This document shows, piece by piece, positions 53,145 to 62,757 of a DNA stretch of 64,000 nucleotides; the first letter of the stretch is position 1, and each line of letters starts with the position of its first letter. The position numbers were made by a program, and so were the translations under genes. Location of the stretch: NCBI GenBank assembly GCA_014607495.2, contig CP053157.1, positions 1,302,001 to 1,366,000 on the forward strand, read 5' to 3'. This DNA comes from Carposina sasakii. Its lineage: Eukaryota; Arthropoda; Insecta; Lepidoptera; Carposinidae. A model generated the notes under the pieces. The model made no database searches. It saw nothing but the letters and a program-made list of their open reading frames with translations, and was not told the DNA's origin.

Positions 53145-53343
53145 AAATGTGGATGGTTATTTCCAATGAAGTACTTAGTAAAAACCTTAATACACGCATT
53201 TGTATAGCCCTTAATTGAGACCTCCTTTATGTTTATGAGGTACTGGTCTATGTTTGAAAATACCATAGGGATGTTTTATGTTTAATCAAGAGATTAATTA
53301 CGTTGATTTGATTTGGATTAGATAATACCTGTAATAGGTACAT

Positions 53344-53466
53344 ATACAGGGTGTCAGTTAGCTATCTATGACAAAGAGCATGAGATATTTAATTCTATAC
53401 TATCGGGAAAAATAAACAACAAATTGTACAGTGTACTTAACATACCCTTTTTATTACACCCTGTAT
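53344..53466. mobile_element. Family C MITE, internally deleted
   Basis: Both ends are present (TACAGGGTGTCAGTTAGC and CCCTTTTTATTACACCCTGT) with ACTATCGGGAAAAATAAACA between. Only about 120 of the usual 250-290 bp remain. Confidence 0.75.
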
Positions 53467-53516
53467 ATTTTTCCAACTCTATTTATAATTATGACGTTTC
53501 TGACAAACGGGCCCTC

Positions 53517-53871
53517 AAGCTAATATTATAAAGAGGTAAACGTTTGTAAGTTTTTTAATTTGCAGCAATATTGCCCACCCCAAGTCTTAAAAATTCTTTA
53601 TAAAATCCTTATTGGACTGGATGAACTTTTAATAGCTATAAGAATTTCCCGATATCCCACGGGAAGGCGACCAACGGGAAAAAAATGTTAAGTTACCAAA
53701 TAGTTTTGATTAGGGACTATAAGGAAGCTCTAAGAACGAATTTCCCGAAATTCCCACGGAAAGGGGACCAACGGGAGTTCCAAATTTTTACAAAAACCGC
53801 TGTACCTACATATGAAGTTGTAGCTAATATACTGATATGTACCTAAGCGAAGCGAGGGCGGGCCACTAGTA
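53517..53871 (+). mobile_element. Helitron-like element, two internal units
   Basis: TAATATTATAAAGAGGTAAA, TTATTGGACTGGATGAACTT, two CCCACGG(G)AAGG units, GAAGTTGTAGCTAATATACT, GATATGTACCTAAGCGAAGC and GGGCGGGCCACTAGT. It serves as the unbroken reference for the copy at 10345. Confidence 0.8.
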
Positions 53872-54054
53872 CAATATAAGTTCACGGAGTTTATGTGAGA
53901 AATTATAGACAGTGCAGAGTTAGTTCCAGATATACTTACACGCATAAGTTTAACTTATAGAACTTCACTTAACACTTAGAATATGCAGTAGTTACATGAA
54001 CTTTAACGTTATAGCTTTGAACTAACAAAAAAAAAGCTCTTTTCGGACCCAACT

Positions 54055-54305
54055 ATCCTGCGTTGATGCGGGGCTTCACTAGAAAACATCAGCTGCATGT
54101 CTTTCCGTGCATGTCGTTAGAGTCGACTTATTAGATAACAGGCGTACTCTCCAGGCATGATGACGAGCGAGCAACCTGTCACTGATCTCTTGCATAGCGG
54201 AGACAGATGTAAGTGAGAGAATACTCGCGTTGTTTAGTCGACTCTTACGACATGCACGTAAGGAGATACAGCTCATATACTAGCAAAGCACCGTATCAGC
54301 ACAGG
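54055..54305. mobile_element. Inverted pair of family E repeats
   Basis: 54055-54185 is antisense (GATGCGGGGCTTCACTAGAA, CCGTGCATGTCGTTAGAGTC). 54205-54305 is sense (TTTAGTCGACTCTTACGACA, TGCACGTAAGGAGATACAGC, CACCGTATCAGCACAGGA). About 20 bp separate them. Confidence 0.75.
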
Positions 54306-54543
54306 ATATAGGTTAAAAGTACCGTAAATCAGTTTTCTCAAAGATTAAACTTTGATATTGTAAAGTAACACATCTAATAGAGGTTCGGATGAAAAATGGA
54401 TTTTGAGAGAACGTGTTCACAACATTTTTATACCAGCTTGCTGCAGTGTCTGCAATCTTTTATTAGAAAATCTATAGGTGAGGTGTCTAGACCCCGGTTT
54501 GCTAAACGTGGCTGTGGGAATGTTTTATTAGAAAATCTATAGG

Positions 54544-54985
54544 TACGAGGGCTGTTTGATAAGTCCTTTTAAAAAGTTTTTTTTTTTTTTTTTTTAAACA
54601 ATTTACATTTATTTCTCTACATAGTCTCCTTTGAGGGCCAAACACTTGTTCCAGCGAGTTTCCAATTTTTTTATCCCCCCAAAAAATACGTTTTGTCGAG
54701 GTCTTCAGGCGTTTACAACAGCGATGCAATTTGTCAAAAATTTTTGCCCTACAATTTGGGAATATTTCGCAAGTTTCGTCCACAGTGACAAATCGACTCA
54801 AAAAATTCCAGTCTGTTTATCTTTTACACATCGTGCAGACAGCTTTGTCATACCCAAATCTTCATGCACCTGCCTGTGTTCTCGCTATTTGATCCTGCAG
54901 ACTTCGATTTGGAGCATCAGATGTGCTTAGCTACCCCATCGCTGCCATGAACAGACAAGCACAACCCTTCGTTTATAATGAATAT
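54544..54985 (-). pseudogene. Mariner transposase remnant, internally deleted
   Basis: The plus-strand start TACGAGGGCTGTTTGATAAG resembles a mariner terminal repeat. On the minus strand, in order: HEDLGMTKLSARCV, SRFVTVDET (the block around the first catalytic Asp), then after loss of most of the catalytic domain KKLETRWNKCLALKGDYVEK and a stop (the usual mariner C-terminus). Frameshifts and stops break the frame. It is inactive. Confidence 0.8.
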
Positions 54986-55067
54986 TTTCACAGTTAAACA
55001 ATGGCTGACAACTTTGCTGAATAGTATTTTGTGCCTGCCAGTGTAACGCCATTTACCATCGATATAT

Positions 55068-55200
55068 AGAACCACCCCTGCCTGCCGTGGGTATCGTACG
55101 AGGCTAAGGGTCCGGGGGTGGGCAGCAGCGCCTCGTACGAAAACATAGTTCGAAAATCGACTGCTGTCACCAAGCCTGGTTTCCGGGTAGGTGGGCACTG
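55068..55200 (+). mobile_element. Family A repeat, rearranged
   Basis: ACCACCCCTGCCTGCCGTGG, TATCGTACGAGGCTAAGG, GGGTGGGCAGCAGCGCCTCG and CATAGTTCGAAAATCGACTG are present but the 3' part is missing, and GTTTCCGGGTAGGTGGGCAC is repeated out of order. Confidence 0.65.
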
Positions 55201-55375
55201 TAGGCGAACCTAACCCGTAACGTAGACACACATAGTTCGAAAATGCGTAACACTCCTTGCTTCCGATAGTATTTTTTTCAGATAATTTGATTAGCATTGC
55301 AACGTCGTAAAGATTAAATTGGTCGTAATGATGGTGCTGTTAATAAAATAAAATACAATAACAAGAACATAATTT

Positions 55376-55700
55376 CAATTACTTACTTATTATAAAATTA
55401 TTAATAAAGAAAATGGGAAAAATTCTTCACCCGAGTGGGAATCGAACCCACGACCGCTGCAAACCGTGCCAGCCGCTATAACCACTAAGCCACCGGGTCA
55501 ATTACTCGGATGACGAATTTTACCATCTCTTTTCTAAATTACATATTGGCAACGTTATTCTTCATCCCGATAGCTATACACTAGCCAAATCTCGACAAAC
55601 AAAGCTGAATACCTCAGCACAATGTTTAAAGATGAAACGATCAACAAAATCCTAACGGATTATATTAATGGAGAAGTGTTTCTATAAATTTATCTTACTT
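55376..55700 (-). mobile_element. SINE1, long copy
   Basis: The minus strand runs from GGATGAAGAATAACGTTGCC through AAAGAGATGGTAAAATTCGT, CATCCGAGTAATTGACCCGG, GGCTTAGTGGTTATAGCGGC, box B GGGTTCGATTCCCACTCGGG and TTTATTAATAATTTTATAA. 55660-55705 (CCTAACGGATTATATTAATG) is the inverse of the outer part of the copy at 56508. Confidence 0.85.
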
Positions 55701-55772
55701 ACTTATTGATAACAATGGCCACTTTTCTCGATATTAAATAACTTTCCTGTTTTAGTTTTATTTATGTATGTT

Positions 55773-55980
55773 CATAGAGGAATAAGATGTCATAGAGTCA
55801 TGGATTCTATTAGTGTAATGTACTACATTACTAATGTATTGTAACGTATAGTATAGTAATGCAATCTAAGTGTCAAGGGCTAGAATAATTGTGATGCACC
55901 GAAAATTCTAATGATGCATTGGTGCATCGAAACTGTTAGTATGACATTAGCACTCTATGTCTACATCTTATTCCTCTATG
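55773..55980. mobile_element. Palindromic MITE with CATAGAGGAATAAGATGT ends
   Basis: CATAGAGGAATAAGATGTCA with TAGAGT at the left is mirrored by ACTCTATGTCTACATCTTAT, TCCTCTATG at the right. The core also has inverted ATGCACCGA / TGCATCGA words. Confidence 0.8.
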
Positions 55981-56494
55981 ATAAAATTTAATAAACGTTA
56001 TATCTCATTATGTTTCATAATTTGTGAATTTTTAAACGCTTATGTCAAGTGAAGGCGCTGTGTTTCCAACCTGAACCTTGTCAGAGCGACAGCTTTGCTA
56101 TTCTCTCAAGTTTGTGTTGGAAACACTGTACACACGCCCTTCGGGTGCCTGAATTATATATGATTAGCCAGACTGATATAATACGAGTTGGCTTTGTATT
56201 TTCGTTTCATGTTGTTTCTACCGAACGTTTGTGCCTCTAGTTCGAGATATAACCGCTTTGTTATCTATCTTTTCGTTTTGTTTAGCTTTATTAAGGTTAT
56301 GTTTGCCTAGTCGATGAGAGTGGTGTTGCGAGTCAAATGAAAATATGATGAAATTATAAAATATATTTCTTTCTACAAAGTTCTACATGAAATAAAAGAA
56401 ATTGTAACAATGCGGTATTTATATAATAAACGATATTGAACGTATTGTATAAAGCTCAAACATTATTTTCAAGAATTGTATACGTGGTACCTTA
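55981..56494. other. Gene-free stretch
   Basis: A 63-codon frame at 56049-56240 has no motif. Nothing else is seen. Confidence 0.35.
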
Positions 56495-56751
56495 TTAGGA
56501 TCATATTATAAAATTATTAATAAAGAAAATGGAAAAAATTCTTCACCCGAGTGGGAATCGAACCCACGATCGCTACAAACCGTGCCAGCCGCTATAACCA
56601 CTAAGCCACCGGGTCAATTACTCGGATGACGAATTTTACCATCTCTTTTCTAAATTACATATTGGCAACGTTATTTTATATGTTAAGTATCTTGACTAAG
56701 ATAAATTTATAAAAACACTTCTCCATTAAAATAATCCGTTAGGATCATATT
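56495..56751 (-). mobile_element. SINE1, complete, with 13-bp target duplication
   Basis: TTAGGATCATATT at 56495-56507 is repeated exactly at 56739-56751 and brackets a 231-bp insertion. The insert on the minus strand runs CGGATTATTTTAATGGAGAA, through the GAGATGGTAAAATTCGTCAT unit, box A GGCTTAGTGGTTATAGCGGC and box B GGTTCGATTCCCA, to CTTTATTAATAATTTTAT. This fixes the ends of SINE1. Confidence 0.9.
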
Positions 56752-57181
56752 GTTAAAGTAATGAACAAAATGTTTGATTGATTTGTTTGACAAAAAGGTC
56801 AATCAAACAAATTTTTGACATATTTTGACTAACTAATCTTGACCACTGATTAAATTAACCAGACTGTGGACTCAAAAAGGGATGGGAATCACAAAATTTT
56901 CATTATATTTTTTCTTACATAAAAGCACAAATTTAGTCTATGTACTAGCACTTCATGATTCATCAAGATTACGCGTAACGTTCTCTAATTTAACTTGGAA
57001 GTTCGCGTTCAACCGCATCAAAATCCAATGGAAATACAACCTTGCTGCACGGTGTGTAGGTGGATATTCAATGGAGTCTGCTTTCTATACAGGCTGATTG
57101 TCTTAGTCGAGTTCATTTCCTGCCGCGGTCGTGAGTTGATCTCCGGCCACAGTCGCTTTTATATCCTGTATACAATATTGT
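56752..57181. other. Gene-free spacer with a small hairpin
   Basis: TTTGTTTGAC and GTCAATCAAACAAA around 56785-56812 form a short hairpin. No exon is recognised. Confidence 0.4.
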
Positions 57182-57397
57182 ACCTTTAGAATTAAAGTGG
57201 CACATTCAAAATTTTTGGGAAATGCCAAAAATGTAAACGAAAAATGGTTATTTATTAGTTTTCCGATTTTTTTATTGATTTGTTACTAAATTTGTATGTG
57301 TAACTTGTAAGAACCTTTGTAAATTAATAATATAAAAAATATATCTTTTATTTTCCGAAAAAGGTGTAGTTTCAATTGACTTTTTTAGCTCTGTGCC

Positions 57398-57435
<38 letters not shown>

Positions 57436-57645
57436 CGTAATCTGTCTTAATTTAAAAAGAGGCAAGGTTTATAAAAATATGGCAACTATGGTGTGATTTT
57501 AAAGAGATATAGTGCGGTTTTCCTTATCTGGCTTAAAAGTGTCTGTTTTTTATAACAAACTTGTAGATTACATTATTTTAAGATGTTTGATGAATATAAG
57601 TAGTTTTTGCAAAATTTTGAGTTAGGCCACTTCAATTCTAAAGGT
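57182..57645. mobile_element. MITE with ACCTTTAGAATTAAAGTGGC ends
   Basis: The 20-bp left end is mirrored at the right (GCCACTTCAATTCTAAAGGT) with one mismatch, bounding 464 bp of AT-rich DNA without a transposase. A (TA)n microsatellite lies inside at about 57403-57431. Confidence 0.8.
57403..57431. repeat. (AT)n microsatellite
   Basis: About 14 uninterrupted TA dinucleotides inside the MITE at 57182. Confidence 0.9.
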
Positions 57646-58078
57646 GCGATATTATATGCACGAGCGTTATAGGGGGTAAGAAATTGTGGAACTGTTATAA
57701 TGGAAAATGGGTAACATTATTAATTTTTCATTGGAGAATAATGTGTGTTTTGACAGCTTTTAAAGGTCGAAGCGAGGGTGTGTCACAACTAATTATGTTT
57801 TAATGTAATGGTGTCTATAGCAACGGGGTATATTATGGTCAAATTTGATCGTCTCGTAAGTATACATATAATATGAAATATGTATCCACAAAAAAAATGA
57901 TTATTTTCTTCTGCTATAGGCCACAAAATTATCCGACCGATTTAGAAAATATATTTTGCTATTAGGAATTCACCGAATTATCCTCCTGATAAATACGAGT
58001 ACATATAGAAAAATTGAGAAAGACCTTAAAATTATATATACCTAACACCTATAATAGTAATAATAATAACGTAATGTA
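57646..58078. other. Gene-free stretch
   Basis: Nothing recognised. Confidence 0.35.
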
Positions 58079-58215
58079 AAAGAGATGGCAAAATTCGTCA
58101 TCCGAGTTAATTGACCCGATAGCTCAGTTGGTTAGAGCAAAAGCACGGTTTGCGAGAGGTCATGAGTTCAAATCTCACTCGGGTGAAATTTTTATTCATT
58201 TTCTTAATATTTTAT
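58079..58215 (+). mobile_element. SINE1, sense copy
   Basis: AAAGAGATGGCAAAATTCGT, CATCCGAGTTAATTGACCCG, box A ATAGCTCAGTTGGTTAGAGC, B region GAGTTCAAATCTCACTCGGG and TTCTTAATATTTTATAACC. The B box has the A/AATC variant also found at 51368. Confidence 0.85.
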
Positions 58216-58294
58216 AACCTATAATAGGTACAATAGGTTCATAAAATGGGGTAGTCAGAACGGTAGAATAACAAAGGATATCTTACTTGTGCTA

Positions 58295-58412
58295 TATACA
58301 CGGAAGGAGAGGCAGCTGATACGTGAAGCCCTGCATTAGCACAGCATTTATCATTGTACAAAGAAAATATATGAGAAACAAAACAGAAGCGAAGCCAGGG
58401 CGGATCACTAGT
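58295..58412 (+). mobile_element. Family E end and Helitron-like end
   Basis: 58295-58345 has ACACGGAAGGAGAGGCAGCT and GAAGCCCTGCATTAGCACAG. 58380-58412 has AAGCGAAGCCAGGGCGGATC, ACTAGT. Confidence 0.6.
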
Positions 58413-58907
58413 CATCACTTAATATATACCTGTAGAGTAACTATATCATAAATAATGACAAAACATTGTATTCGATTGATTGCGTGCGATAAAACCGTAA
58501 CAATGCGTCCTGGTAATGTCCCGCGATTACGGGACATTCCCCGGTCGGATCCCGCTGTCCCGCCCGTCAACGCGGGATCTGGTCGAACGACCGATGAGAG
58601 TTACCTTGGAGGTTTGGGCGGCCTCTGTCACCAATTATAAGTATAATAAATTTATGTTAATGAAATACTACGAGTATGTAACTAGCCCAATACTGAAAAA
58701 TTGTATTCATTTGACATTTAGAATCAATATAATTGTATGAACAATTCTGAATAGGTCCGGAAACTCTTTGTAATGTTCATATTTATTAACAATAGATTGT
58801 TTATATAGAAACTTTAACTTATTTTAATTTAAGAAAAGCTTACATACAACGAAATCACGCCGACTACCTACAGATTATTATTATAACTACCATAAAAAAC
58901 ATAGATA
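58413..58907. other. Gene-free stretch
   Basis: 58500-58620 is relatively GC-rich (CCCCGGTCGGATCCCGCTGT) and may be a LINE fragment, but no motif is recognised. Confidence 0.35.
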
Positions 58908-59000
58908 GATAACATTCTTTATTGTACTACAGCAAAAAACACATATACAAGGGCGAGCTTAATGCCTTGCAAGGCATTCTTTACCAGCTAACGTGGTTAC
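58908..59000 (-). mobile_element. LINE 3' tail
   Basis: ACATTCTTTATTGTACTACA, AAGGGCGAGCTTAATGCCTT and GCAAGGCATTCTTTACCAGC match the antisense 3' end common to moth CR1/Jockey-type LINEs. Confidence 0.6.
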
Positions 59001-59368
59001 TTATGAATATCATCTGTTGGTAGCACTATCAGAGATGTGGACAAGAAAAACATACATACATAAAAACAACCATGTCCTTAAAACTATAGGTACAGGCAAA
59101 GGAATATACTTCACTCTTCACTATGTATTTGGAATAAAATATTAACACATAGGTATGAGTTGAAATTCCTCCTTGCACTAGCATATAAGCAACTTTATTA
59201 CTCGTGTATGCGACGAGTCGTACGGTAGCTTCTATAGTATTTTTATTAAATTTTCACAATAATCTACACCTGGTTCTGTTTACGAAATAGGTTAGCATAG
59301 CAGGCTCAGGTCAAAGATGAGTGACAAGTTGATAGCTCATCGTCCGAGGGAACAGTCCTGAGTTCTAT

Positions 59369-59751
59369 AGGGTCAGTTCACACCAAGACGCGGCGCGACG
59401 CGACGATGCGCGCATATTTTAATAGAGCAACTCAAAATATACTTTATTTACAACACGAAAAGATACACATTTCATTTTGAGAATTCAGAATACGTTGCAT
59501 GACGCAGCATTGCACCTCGAGACGCCTCGCGGCGTAGCGCGACGTTTCGCGCCGCAACGGTGCATCGCCGGTCGTGATGCCATGCGACGCCGCGAGGCAC
59601 ATCCTGAGACCGCTCTAGCGAGTTGTCTACTATTGTCTACGTCGTTCTCATGCGCTTACAAATGGCAGACTGAAAGGCGCAGTGCGAAATCATTGACCTC
59701 TTCGAGTAGCGTCGCGTCGCGTCGCATCGCGTCTCGGTGTGAACTGACCCT
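59369..59751. mobile_element. GC-rich MITE with AGGGTCAGTTCACACC ends
   Basis: AGGGTCAGTTCACACCAAGA is mirrored by TCTCGGTGTGAACTGACCCT. The subterminal DNA is rich in GCGACGCGACG-type words on one side and CGTCGCGTCGC on the other. The 110-codon open frame inside (59477-59809) is a by-product of this composition. Confidence 0.8.
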
Positions 59752-59768
59752 TAGTAGAATGACAATAG

Positions 59769-59867
59769 GCGTTTTTCCACTAGGTGACACGGCCCCCCAT
59801 ACTAGATGACAAAAAGCCGTGGTCGTGTCGTAGCCGTGTCGTCTAGTGCCCATTCTCGGAAAAACGT
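59769..59867. mobile_element. Small MITE with GCGTTTTTCC ends
   Basis: GCGTTTTTCCACTAGGTGAC, ACGGC is mirrored by GCCGTGTCGTCTAGTGCCCA and CGGAAAAACG. It is only about 100 bp and sits 18 bp after the previous MITE. Confidence 0.7.
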
Positions 59868-59900
59868 GCAGCTCAAGTATTGTAGTGAAGCTTCGCATCA

Positions 59901-60175
59901 TCTATACAGCTGACTTGTATAAGGTGTAACATACGGGTATTTATTTGTGTACAGTAATGGTGCATAAGTGCAACTTAACGTGTATAATAGCTTGTTCGGT
60001 TGAGCGCCTATTTACGCATATATTTATGGAACATAATGTTGTAAGTAAAATTAGTATGCAAGCGATCGTTTGGTAGGAGTACTGGACTTTTGAACGTTAC
60101 TCTAACTAAGGCACCTGCACAGGAAAACCGAGACCGCTGGGTTAATTAATTTTACCAAATTATAAAGTAAATATC
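59901..60175. other. Gene-free spacer
   Basis: Nothing recognised. Confidence 0.35.
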
Positions 60176-60310
60176 TTCTTCTTCAGTCTATTGCAGTCCA
60201 CTGCTGAATGTAGGCCTCCCCCAGGGCACGTCACAAGGCTACTGTCATAGGGGGTTTTTGCCCATAGTCACCACGCTGGGCAGGCGGGTTGGTAACCGCA
60301 GTCTGATTTT
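60176..60310 (-). mobile_element. Family A repeat with (GAA)n tail
   Basis: TATCTTCTTCTTCAGTCTAT, TGCAGTCCACTGCTGAATGT, AGGCCTCCCCCAGGGCACGT and CACCACGCTGGGCAGGCGGG. The 5' half is missing. Confidence 0.8.
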
Positions 60311-60659
60311 CTGATTAATTATTACTATATAGTAAATAAACAATTATAATGTAAATAAATATATTTAAATACAATATTTTCAGGTCCTCTACTGGTAGAA
60401 TAAAAGTTGCGAACATTAATTTGGGCAAACACCAACACGTGAAGTTGGAAGCTGCGGTACAACGCGAACAACTTTTAAATGATATGAACTTCCGCATATC
60501 CAATTTTGTTCAGGCGGTTTTTTCCGAAAGTTCTACTTTCTAGTTAAATAGGAGAGCTATCTTGTTTGTGATTATTGTAGCTCTACATTTTATTTCAGCA
60601 TTTAGCCGTACTTACAAGAAAGACATAATAATAAAATTTGTAATGATCATATTATTATT
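60311..60659. other. Gene-free spacer
   Basis: AT-rich, no exon recognised. Confidence 0.35.
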
Positions 60660-61782
60660 GGGCATGTGGAGAGGATGAGTGAAAGTAAACTGACAAAGAA
60701 AGTGTACAACGGAGGAGTGGATGGAAGGGTTGGAAGGGGAACTCGCCGGACATTCACCGATTAAAATTGGTACAATTCTAAAGAAAGTTCAGGTCAAGAG
60801 TACCCTTAACCAACGAGCGTGCATGAACAATATCATGAAAGTAGATGAAGCGAAAGAGGTGTCAGGATCGTAGCAAATGGAGATCCGTGATCTCTGCCTA
60901 CCCCTTCTAGTCCGGGAGGTAGCGTTGCATTTTACAAAATAATTTCTGGTCGATTGATTAATGTCATAACGTACTTTTCATGGATAGTCATTGAGTAACT
61001 CGAACGTCAGCAGCTCCAGTAAGGGTGGGGAGAGAATTTCAAGTATGTAAAAAAAAAAAAATCCAAAAATTATTTCTGTTCGTCCGAAAATTTGCACATC
61101 AGTAGTTTTAACAATAATAATAATTATAGAAACCGTCAGCTGTGAAGAAAATGGCGGGTTGTACGTCAGCAGGTTATATATACCTATATTAAAAATAATT
61201 ATTTTCATTTCATTTCCGGTCGAATGAAACTGATACAGGTTATTCTTTATGCTATAAAAATGATAAAAAAAAGCCTCAGCAGATCTATCGATAGGGGTAA
61301 AATCGTCAGCAAGGTTAATGCATACTCGGATTGAATACCTGCTCGGCACATATAATCCCCTTGCTGACGATTTTACCCCTATCGATAGATCTGCTGAGGC
61401 TTTTTTTTATCATTTTTATAGCATAAAGAATAACCTGTATCAGTTTCATTCGACCGGAAATGAAATGAAAATAATTATTTTTAATATAGGTATATATAAC
61501 CTGCTGACGTACAACCCGCCATTTTCTTCACAGCTGACGGTTTCTATAATTATTATTATTGTTAAAACTACTGATGTGCAAATTTTCGGACGAACAGAAA
61601 TAATTTTTGGATTTTTTTTTTTTACATTCTCTCCCCACTCGCCCCACCCTGAGTGCGCCTGCTGACGCTCAATTCAATTGATGTCCTCATCTAAACTATC
61701 AATTGCACTCAAAATCGATCGGCCTAAAATCACCATCAAAAATGCAACGCTACCTCCCGGACTATTCGGGAAAGAGGCGTAG
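60660..61782 (+). pseudogene. LINE reverse-transcriptase C-terminus, interrupted
   Basis: 60660-60907 gives GHVERMSESKLTKKVYNGGV, DGRVGRGTRRTFTD and a stop. After frame changes it gives KVQVKSTLNQ-type sequence, RACMNNIMKVDEAKEV and finally WRSVISAYPF. 61765-61782 continues FGKEA and TAG. The order matches the C-terminal block of a common lepidopteran LINE. It was already frame-broken, then or later split by the element at 60908-61764. Confidence 0.8.
60908..61764. mobile_element. 857-bp near-palindromic element with TTC target duplication
   Basis: The ends TAGTCCGGGAGGTAGCGTTG (60908) and its exact complement (to 61764) are 25-26 bp perfect inverted repeats. TTC precedes at 60905-60907 and follows at 61765-61767. 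Inside, arms of about 290 bp (61024-61314 and 61359-61650) are almost identical and surround a 44-bp loop, so the same 85-residue open frame is readable from both strands. No transposase motif is seen. Confidence 0.9.
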
Positions 61783-61860
61783 ATTTTATGTATTTATATT
61801 ATTATTTCCTTTTCTCATCTGGGGCTTTTAATAGATCACATCAGCTCCATCCCTTTTCGT

Positions 61861-62000
61861 AGGTGCAAACATCGATATGATGAATATTGATGTTTGTTTC
61901 CGAGTCATGGATGTTTCTATACTTATCTATGTATTTATATACCGTTACTTAGTACCCACCCAGGATAATGTGTTGTGTAGTGTGTGAATATATTATATTA
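61861..62000 (+). mobile_element. SINE2 body, head missing
   Basis: GGTGCAAACATCGATATGAT, GAATATTGATGTTTGTTTCC, GAGTCATGGATGTTTCTATA, ATATACCGTTACTTAGTACC and a TAATGTGTTGTGTAGTGTGT tail. Confidence 0.8.
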
Positions 62001-62009
62001 TTATACTCG

Positions 62010-62130
62010 TACATGTCGTAAGAGTCAACTAAGCAACTCGGGCAGTCCCTCGCGATAAGCTAGCAACTTGTCACTAATCTTTTACACCTGTCTAAACATG
62101 TGTGTGGGATCTCCTTATGATTCCAGCCTG
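62010..62130 (-). mobile_element. Family E repeat fragment
   Basis: ACATGTCGTAAGAGTCAACT, AAGCAACTCGGGCAGTCCCT, CTAGCAACTTGTCACTAATC and GTGTGGGATCTCCTTATGAT. Confidence 0.7.
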
Positions 62131-62541
62131 CATAATGCAAATTTGAATAATATCGCAGAGATAGATTAACATGAAATTATATCTGGCATAAGCTGTTTTC
62201 ATCCTTGACAAGACTGCCTTTTGTACTCAAAGGTAATTTTATTCAAAAGGCTATTTCCTCACAAAAAAAAAACAAATTCAAAATAAACATACTACATACA
62301 TAATATAGATTTATTAAGTGTCAGTAAAAAATATTTTAAATGATTCTAAAATAGGTGACAAGGTCCGCACACAATACACATAAACAGTTTATGATATTGT
62401 CGTACGTCTGGTCGCCATAACGCAATGCGATCAACTTGTTATTGCGATCCCGATCTGATTGCGATCCAGAAGCGATAACAATTGTACATGGAAATATATT
62501 TTCTAGAATTTAAGTAATAATTACCTCATTTATTTTAAGAA
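62131..62541. other. Gene-free stretch
   Basis: Nothing recognised apart from repeated GCGATCC/GCGATC words at 62420-62475. Confidence 0.35.
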
Positions 62542-62641
62542 AAACTCACGACTGCGTTAAGATTTGGACCCCAGTGTCGCTCTCACTACTAAGACGAAAT
62601 CTAATTATAGGTACCTCTCAAGTCCAAACGCGACAACCTGT

Positions 62642-62757
62642 GGGGTAAGCACGAACCTTTTTACGCGGCGTAACGCTAGCGACTTGCTAGCAAAATCTAT
62701 GGGAATTGACAGTTTGACGCTAGCGTTACGGACTATCGAGAGGTTCGTGCTTACCCC
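62642..62757. mobile_element. 116-bp MITE with GGGGTAAGCACGAACCT ends
   Basis: The 17-bp ends are perfect inverted repeats (GGGGTAAGCACGAACCT and AGGTTCGTGCTTACCCC), and GTAACGCTAGCG / CGCTAGCGTTAC is a further inner pair. It splits a dispersed repeat whose unbroken form (GCGACAAGCTGTTTAG) is seen at 30195, with CTGT near both ends. Confidence 0.85.

Larger units (their letters stand above)
59276..59900 (+). mobile_element. Family E repeat split by two MITEs
   Basis: 59276-59368 has AAATAGGTTAGCATAGCAGG, CATCGTCCGAGGGAACAGTC, CTGAGTTCTAT. 59868-59900 has GCAGCTCAAGTATTGTAGTG, AAGCTTCGCATCA. They are one family E copy with two insertions between. Confidence 0.65.

Noticed and set aside
55376..55605. 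Possible tRNA genes (also at 33214, 51368, 56508 and 58079)
   Set aside because: The A and B boxes are present, but the acceptor stems do not close and all copies share SINE flanks, so they are SINEs.
59477..59809. A 110-codon frame with Arg- and Ala-rich sequence
   Set aside because: It lies in a GC-rich MITE with inverted ends and runs into a second MITE. The composition explains the open frame.
60978..61665. Two open frames of 123 and 115 codons on opposite strands with the same peptide
   Set aside because: They are the two arms of the palindromic element at 60908-61764. The peptide is low-complexity and shows no domain.
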